Shown one piece after another: positions 58,479-64,000 of a stretch of 64,000 nt of DNA; within the stretch, counting starts at the first letter, position 1, and each line of letters starts with the position of its first letter. Location of the stretch: assembly GCA_947095585.1 (NCBI GenBank), contig OX352766.1:22930939-22994938 (forward strand), written 5' to 3'. The notes beneath the pieces were generated by a model, which worked only from the letters and a program-made list of their open reading frames with translations, was not told the origin of the DNA and did not search any database. Origin of the DNA: Nephrocerus scutellatus. Taxonomy: Eukaryota; Arthropoda; Insecta; Diptera; Pipunculidae. A program made the position numbers and the translations under genes.

Positions 58479-59777
58479 ATGATGGAAAGCAGCGACAGTG
58501 AGAAAATTGAGGCAAACGCGGGGAAACCCAAACCACTCAGCAAACGTGTTGCCAAAAAGAGACAACAAAAGAGGACAGCATGCCTGGACAAACATCGGGA
58601 AATCTCTCCTTCAAAGAAAAAAAAAAGGAAATCACGACGCATCTGGTGAATCGATGGACGAAGAGCCAGAGGCAAAAGAAAAAGCAGGTAAGAAAGTTAA
58701 ATTTCCTACAAATAATGAATCCATCATATATATATCCGACCATGAACTTACTGACGGCGAAGTTTGCAACAATAAGGGGCAAACAGAAAAAAATATGATT
58801 GTAAAACAAAAAACCGAAAAAATCACCAATGCATTGGAAAACATAGAGGTATCTTTTGACAAATACCCGAATACGACGACCATTAAGAAAACATTCTTAG
58901 AAAATCAGGGGGAAATCCTGCGAACGTGTCTCAGCTTGGTCGCGACAATTAGCGATAAGGAGACAGAAATTCGCGAACTGTGGAAAAAAATCCACGACAT
59001 AGAAAAAAAGACAGGGGAACAGTAGAGACAAAAATAACCGGACAAATTATTGGCACAAAAAGGGCAATACCTCCAGGGTACAACGCTAATTTTCCACCAA
59101 TAGGTCGAAAATCCAGAGATCGTTCAAACTCTAGGACGAGACATGCGATGCTAACACCAAAAAAACCATTAGGGAAGTCATCAAAGGGGCAAACCTGGCA
59201 CCATTCAACGCATAGAAAAACCATACAAAATGGTAAATGCATAATTGAGTCTGAATCAAAAAAAGAACAGGAAAAACTCAAAGAAGCATTGGACAAAGCA
59301 AAAGAGCAACTGACAACAAGGCCATTCAAGACACCAAATCCCGTACTCACTATCTTGGGAGTTGACTCAGAGGCCGCGCTTAACGAAACGACCATCGGCA
59401 GCGATCTCACACAATACAATCCCAGAATTGCGGAAAAAATCGGGACAGAAACCATGAAAAAAGGGATCAATTTCCTAACAAAAAGGAAATGCCGGAACCT
59501 CCAGAAAGAAAACTGGAAGATAGAGGTAACCCCAGAGATATATAAAGTCCTCATCAAAGAAGAACGAGTCGTGATCGATTGTACATATGCTTACCTTAAG
59601 GAATGCATCGAGTTGGCAAGGTGCTACAAATGCCAGAGTTACGGGCATGTAGCAAAATACTGCAAGTCCACAAAGGAAATTTGTCCAAAATGTGCTGAAA
59701 AGACCGACAACAAAGATCACATTTGCGGAAACAGAACCATATGCTGTATAAACTGCAAGGATATATTAAGAAATTAA
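58479..59777 (+). pseudogene. A6 ORF1, frameshifted
   Basis: ATG at 58479 or 58482 (MMESSDSEKIEANAGKPK); an A run near 58615-58625 shifts the frame. GCAG|GTAAGA at 58688-58693 is read as Gly-Lys. The body (DKYPNTTTIKKTF, LVATISDKETEI) runs to 59025, then continues in the frame 58980-59777 with ILGVDSEAALNE, CYKCQSYGHVAKYC, ICPKC and CCINC. The last part is deleted near 59765, and the usual 3' end (HLINYG) lies in another frame before the ORF2 ATG. Confidence 0.8.
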
Positions 59778-59801
59778 AACAGACCGGACATCTCATCAAC
59801 T

Positions 59802-61398
59802 ATGGTAAAAATTAAAACCATACAAGTAAACATAGGCAGAGGCAAAGAAGCCACAAACCTATTGGAAAGAACAATGGAGGAAAGGAATGTCGATGTGGCC
59901 CTAATTCAAGAACCATATAGAAGAATGAAAGTTAGTAAAACCTTCACTCTTTATATGCACCATGGAACAGGCGCTCTAAAAGCCAAGACGGCGATCGTTG
60001 TAAGAAACAGCACCATATCGGCATTGCTTCTTCCAGAATTTACCGACGACAACTTGGTAACGATTAAACTTACCAATACAATACCGAATATTATTGTAAC
60101 TTCGGTATACATGGAGCCCCTCTCTCGGATGTAAAGACACTTTATAAAGATAAAGAGCATCATCCAGAAATATAGAAAAAATATCTTAATAGCTGGAGAT
60201 ATTAACTCTAAAAACCCACTATGGGGCGGCGAGACCATAGACCGAAGAGGAGAACGTTTAATGGACCTCATAGCCAAAGAAGGCCTAAACATAGAAAATA
60301 ATTGCGACAGCGAACCCACATTCTTTACCAGCCATGGAGAAAGCTGGATAGATATAACCCTTACCAAGCAACTAAGCATCGAAGGATGGAAAGTCGAGAC
60401 TACCGAAACACTAAGCGACCATAGGTACATGGAGAGAAACCAGGAAAAGACGAAGATGGATGCAAGAATCCACGGACAACATCAGAAGAGCAATTCTCAA
60501 TAATGAGTACAAAAGCCAAAGAAATAAGCTCAAAAAGATGATAAAAGAAGCCAAATTTCAGTCCTTGAACAGAGTCTTAGAAGAAAACAATTCAGAAATG
60601 GACCCGTGGGGAGTTGCCCACAAGATACTAAACGCAAAAGGCAGGACACAAACACAAATAAAGTCCATCCAGAAAGCCGACGGAACATGGACACAAACCA
60701 TTGAGGAAACAACCACTGAATTAATGTGAAAATACTTTCCAAAAGACTCGTGTGCCGACGACTCTGCACAGAACAATGCAGATAGGCACGAAACTTGCAT
60801 ATGGCAAACGCAAGAAGAGTGCGACATAACCAAGGATGAAATTACAGCGGTAATTAGAACTCGTAGAAAGAGAAAAGCCGCAGGCCACCGATAAATTCCC
60901 GACAATAGCACTAAAGCCACTCTCGGAAGAAATTCTGAGGAATTGGCTAGAAGTGTTGAACCTCTGCCTAAGAGAAGGCAAGTTCCCGGAGATTTGGAAG
61001 GTAGCTGAGATAGCTTGGCTACCAAAACCAGATACAGACGAAGTCAGACCAATCTGTCTTCTTCCTACAATCGGAAAAATCTTTGATAAAATCCTTGCAG
61101 ACCGCCTGGCTCACCACCAGGAGTCGAATCGGAAGCTCTCGCCAAATCAATATGGCTTTAGAAGAACGAGATCATCCGCACAAGCAACCGAAAAACTTAT
61201 GGAAGTAATAAAGGAAAATAAGGCTTGTAAGCGCCACACACTGACTGTGACGTTGGACATTAAAAATGCGTTCAACTCAGCTTGGTATCCCAGGCTGAAA
61301 CTCCTCTTGGCGAACACTGGATGCCCTGAAAAATTAGGAAAAACCATAATAGATTTCCTACAGCAACGTAGGATAAAATCGAATGGTGCAGAGTTAAG
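59802..61398 (+). pseudogene. A6 ORF2: endonuclease and part of RT
   Basis: ATGGTAAAAATTAA sets the start. TAA at 60132-60134 replaces Lys. After SDHRY (about 60426) a deletion of roughly 90 codons leads to the linker, then a stop at 60727-60729, a frameshift near 60890 and an open RT part (60953-61398) with RPICLLP, LDIKNAFNS and the following helix. The GAPQG and FADD motifs, RNase H and C-terminus are absent. Confidence 0.8.
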
Positions 61399-61425
61399 AA
61401 CATACTATCAGCTGTCCCTATCTAC

Positions 61426-62630
61426 GCAGTTACATTGTGACACTCGAGGTGAACAGACGTGTAGAAATCTAGTGCGCATCAATATTGAGCTACAAAGTGC
61501 TAAACAATTATTGACAAAACACAGAGACAAAACCCACAACCAAAAAGCAATTTTTATTGCTACACGACAAAAAATATAGACAACAAAATTCAATATGTGG
61601 GCATAATTATTGATGACAGATTAACATGGATCCAACAAGCAAAGTTCGTTAGAGGAAAAGCATCAGCCAAAGCGTACAGGCTATTCATCGTCGCAGGAAA
61701 AACTTGGGGAACCAGTAGGGAAATTCTGAAAACGATTTACGAAGAAGCCATCAGACCAATGCTCACATACGGGGCAGAAATCTGGGGCAAAAATCCCAAA
61801 AACAGATACCTGCAAAAGCCCCTGGAAGCAGCTCAAAGGCCATTTCTTATGGCTTTGAGCAAAGCTTACAGAACCACGGCAAACAAGTCCATCCAAATAC
61901 TGTCGAACTAAGCGCTACTTCATCTAGAGACAAGACAGAAATTTGAGACAGAAGAGGACAGGAAAACTGGAGAAAAATGGAGATTGCGACAGGAGTAGGC
62001 GCCGTCATTCAAGATGCATATACCACCTCAATAAGGAAATGGACTGCCCCAAGAATACCGGAGTCCCACAGGGCAGGAATTACAGGGGTCAGGAAAGCAC
62101 TGGAATGCCTAAGCCCCAACAAAATGGGGAAAACGATAAACATCGTGTCGGACTACCGAGTGGCACTAGGGAAAATATGCACACAAAGCAGATGTAGCAC
62201 AGATGTACATAGCAGACCGCATGGCTAAACAGGCGGCAACGTTGCCAAACACATATGAGCGGATAAGCATAGCCAGGCCGCTTAAGGCAGCAAATCAAGA
62301 GGCGCGTAAAAGGATGAACAACAACAGGATACAGGAGTGGAATAATTCATCCCTCGGACGGGCGGTTCATGACGCTATCGGGAAGCCCACAGGGAACTGC
62401 ACCAACCTGGGAAAAAAGGCAGTATACCTAATAACGGGTCACGGACCTTTTATCAGCTACTTCCGTCGTTTTAGGATTAGAGATGTCCCAAACGTCTGCC
62501 CCTGCCAAACGGATGTTGACAGCATTCAACATATTTTGAATGACTGCACACTTCCACAGAGGATAGAAGCACGGAGGGAATTTAAAAATGAATATAGAGA
62601 AGAGCACATCGTAATAAAAATAGACGGATA
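61426..62630 (+). mobile_element. A7: internally deleted R1-A element, fused to B5
   Basis: About 155 bp of 5' UTR of the A1 type (CACTCGAGGTGAACAGACG) with one hairpin at 61546-61561 (AGCAAT/ATTGCT), joined at about 61580 to the RT thumb. The RNase H is also shortened. There is no A-type 3' UTR: at 62630/62631 the sequence changes to R1-B RT. Confidence 0.8.
61580..62630 (+). pseudogene. A7 ORF2 remains: RT thumb, RNase H part, C-terminus
   Basis: It begins at DNKIQYVGIIIDD, downstream of FADD, and runs to TAA near 61911. A deletion at about 61975 loses the FTDAS motif. The piece 61977-62180 holds the glycine-rich strand and VSDYRVAL; a second deletion near 62178 brings it to ADRMAKQAA and then the terminal CPCQTDVDSIQHILNDC motif (about 62500-62550). 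It ends at residues KIDG, a few dozen codons short of the normal end. Confidence 0.8.
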
Positions 62631-64000
62631 GGATGCTAGAGTCGGTGTTGACGTCTCATTGGACAAAACTGTGATGATGTTGCTGAAAGGCAAACTATCG
62701 CGCAGTCGTCACCCAGTGGTTAGACTCAACGGGTCTAGAATCAAGTATGTTAACCAGGTAAGATACCTCGGTATTAACATGAGCGAACGCATGAACTTCC
62801 TTGTGCACCTTACTGAGCTCAGGAAGCGGCTGCTTAATCTCGTAGGTCCAATTCGTTGTGTACTTCGCACTGAATGGGGTCTTAACAGGCGGGCAGTTCG
62901 CATCATATATGGTGGCCTATTTGTTGCTTGTGCAACTTATGGAGCACCGGTATGGTATGAATCTGTCATGCTTGAAAGAGGCAAAGCAAGGATTAACTCT
63001 TGCCAACGCGTGGCTCTGATCGCATGCTTGCCAGTCTGTCGCACAGTCTCTACGGAGGCTATGCAGGTCTTAATGGGTGTTCCACCTCTTGTTCTGGAAG
63101 TAATCCGAAGAAGCCTTGTCTTCAAGATCAAGAAGAACCGACCGTTCCTGCAGAGCGACTGGCTGGCATCTAGTGAGTTGGAAAATAGAGGCCTTGCCCA
63201 GTGCAAGGAACTCCTTGAAGAAGCCATGATATCTAGATGGCAATCTAGATGGTCTGAATCCGAAAAAGGCAGAGTTACTTATGAATTTGTAAAGGACGTC
63301 CAGTACGTCAGAGCAAATCCGGACTTTGCTTTTAGCCTTAGAATGGGTTTCCTGCTCACTGGGCACGGCAGCTTTGATGCATTCTTACATCAAAGAGGCG
63401 CCAGTGAGACAGCAAGCTGCATCTGCGGTTTCCCTAGAGAGGACTGGTTGCATTTCCTATGCGACTGTCCACTATACTCTGACATAAGAGATCTAAGTGC
63501 GATGGGCATAAGCTTGCTTAATAACAGATACGTCTTCGAATCTGTATTGAGCCGCAGTGACCATATTGAGTCCATGAAGGCTTTTGCCAAATACGCGTTT
63601 CAACGGCGAACAAGGAGGCAACCTGCTATGGTTGCTTCACCTGACTGATTAAAACAGTCAGTTTAAATCCGTGCATATTGCGATGTATGGAGGGCCACCA
63701 GTCCCGAGTCGTAAGGAACTCTACTGCAGTAGTTAACTACTTGTTAGCTACGAAAATCTGACCAGAGATTCGTCTGGTACCACGGGAGCTGGGGAGCCCA
63801 CGGAAGGATTTCTTCCGTCCCCAGCTATGAGGTAGGCCCCCTTGTGGGAGCATCGTGGTGGCTGTGGTTTGACACCCAAATGCGGGTAGAGTATTTACTC
63901 AATGTGAGTTCTTACTCGGCGGGGAGTTGCGTTCTTCCAACTGGGTGCCGTGACCCATAGATCGGCAGAGATTTAGATAGGTCTCGCTCCAATCAGTGAG
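62631..64000 (+). mobile_element. B5: R1-B 3' half, exact copy of B4, runs off the window
   Basis: It starts abruptly inside the RT (GGATGCTAGAGTCGG) right after the A7 fragment, with no target site between. It contains the ORF2 end (62632-63648) and B-type 3' UTR to the edge. The match to 55507-56876 is exact, so the joint was made by recombination or unequal exchange between array members, not by retrotransposition to a 28S site. Confidence 0.85.
62632..63648 (+). pseudogene. B5 ORF2 fragment: RT thumb and C-terminal zinc region
   Basis: An open frame of 338 codons plus the stop, identical to the B4 C-terminus, from DARVGVDVSLDKT to the stop. YADD lies upstream of the breakpoint and is absent. 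It holds the thumb (RYLGINMSERMNF), the linker and the CxCx8Hx4C motif. It has no start codon of its own. Confidence 0.85.

Larger units (their letters stand above)
58078..61412 (+). mobile_element. A6: R1-A element cut inside the RT, without 3' UTR
   Basis: The 5' end is as in A2 and A5. Hairpins at 58141-58156 (AGCGAT/ATTGCT) and 58169-58184 (AGTAAT/ATTACT), (CA)n (about 58238-58267) and a CAGGTA motif (58274-58279). ORF2 runs to about 61398 and is joined to only the last dozen bases of an A tail (TATCAGC) before target site 61413. Confidence 0.85.
3700..61425 (+). repeat. Dispersed 13-14 bp 28S R1 target-site duplications at unit boundaries
   Basis: TGTCCCTATCTAC or a one- or two-base variant starts at 3700, 4498, 4676, 4854, 5032, 10745, 10917 (TATTTAC), 16395, 21371, 34550, 35350, 37787, 37965 (ends TAT), 45307, 46281 (ends CAAC), 51753, 53576, 54243, 57032, 58065 and 61413. 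Each lies exactly between the 3' tail of one unit and the 5' end of the next. This is the known R1 insertion site in 28S rRNA, whose 14-bp duplication is TGTCCCTATCTACT. Outside 3612-3713 no other 28S sequence accompanies it. Confidence 0.95.

Noticed and set aside
1..64000. tRNA genes, host protein-coding genes, or bacterial features such as operons
   Set aside because: I saw no cloverleaf, no conserved host protein and no bacterial gene organisation on either strand.

Overview
This window is repetitive insect DNA with no host gene that I can recognise. The main evidence is a 13-14 bp sequence, TGTCCCTATCTAC(T), that recurs at about 20 element junctions. It is the 28S rRNA target-site duplication of R1-type non-LTR retrotransposons. 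The first copy still sits in a diverged 28S fragment (about 3612-3713), with the R2-site region upstream and the R1 site at its end. From there to the right edge (64000) all but one of the R1-site units point the same way (+, the direction of 28S transcription) and lie head to tail, each separated by one target-site copy. The order of insect cannot be decided. R1 targeting plus an env-bearing gypsy-type (errantivirus) element points to an insect, possibly a fly.

Layout: 1-3600 is decayed flank: a possible minus-strand ORF start at the left edge, a relic R1-B ORF1, a large inverted repeat and low-complexity DNA. 3612-3713: 28S fragment. Then come C1 (3714-4497), three 165-bp S units (4511-5031), A1 (5045-10744), S4, A2 (10930-16394), A3 (16408-21370) and B1 (21384-34549). 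B1 is split by a minus-strand non-LTR fragment (21673-22850) and an errantivirus (22851-about 29260), whose env is itself broken by a 344-bp MITE. After B1: C2, B2 (ORF1 only), S5, A4 (37978-45306), C3, A5 (46294-51752), B3 (ORF1 only), D1, B4 (5' stub plus RT), D2, A6, A7, and B5, which is an exact copy of part of B4.

There are two autonomous families. Family A encodes ORF1 with three zinc knuckles and an ORF2 with endonuclease, RT, RNase H and a terminal CCHC motif; its ORFs overlap by 14 nt (ATGGYAAYAATTAA). Family B has an unrelated ORF1 body and an ORF2 without RNase H; its ORFs meet at TAATG. Around them live apparent dependents: ORF1-only elements (B2, B3), 160-bp S units, and 0.65-1.0 kb structured non-coding C and D units. 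Two 3' tails, A-type and B-type, are shared between autonomous and non-coding units, which suggests that the dependents are mobilised through the reverse transcriptase that recognises each tail.

The most interesting layer is modular. Families A and B share a leader (5' UTR plus an acidic ORF1 N-terminus) that stops at or next to a GTAAGT splice-donor-like site. That site is present in all the ORF1 copies, in two different reading frames. The leaders also carry arrays of a 16-nt hairpin (AGYAAT-N4-ATTRCT) whose variants keep pairing. Every ORF2 is broken by nonsense, frameshift or deletion, though A1 (one nonsense codon) and A2 (one frameshift) are nearly intact. The array therefore looks like a mixed graveyard and recombination ground of 28S-specific elements, probably outside functional rDNA.
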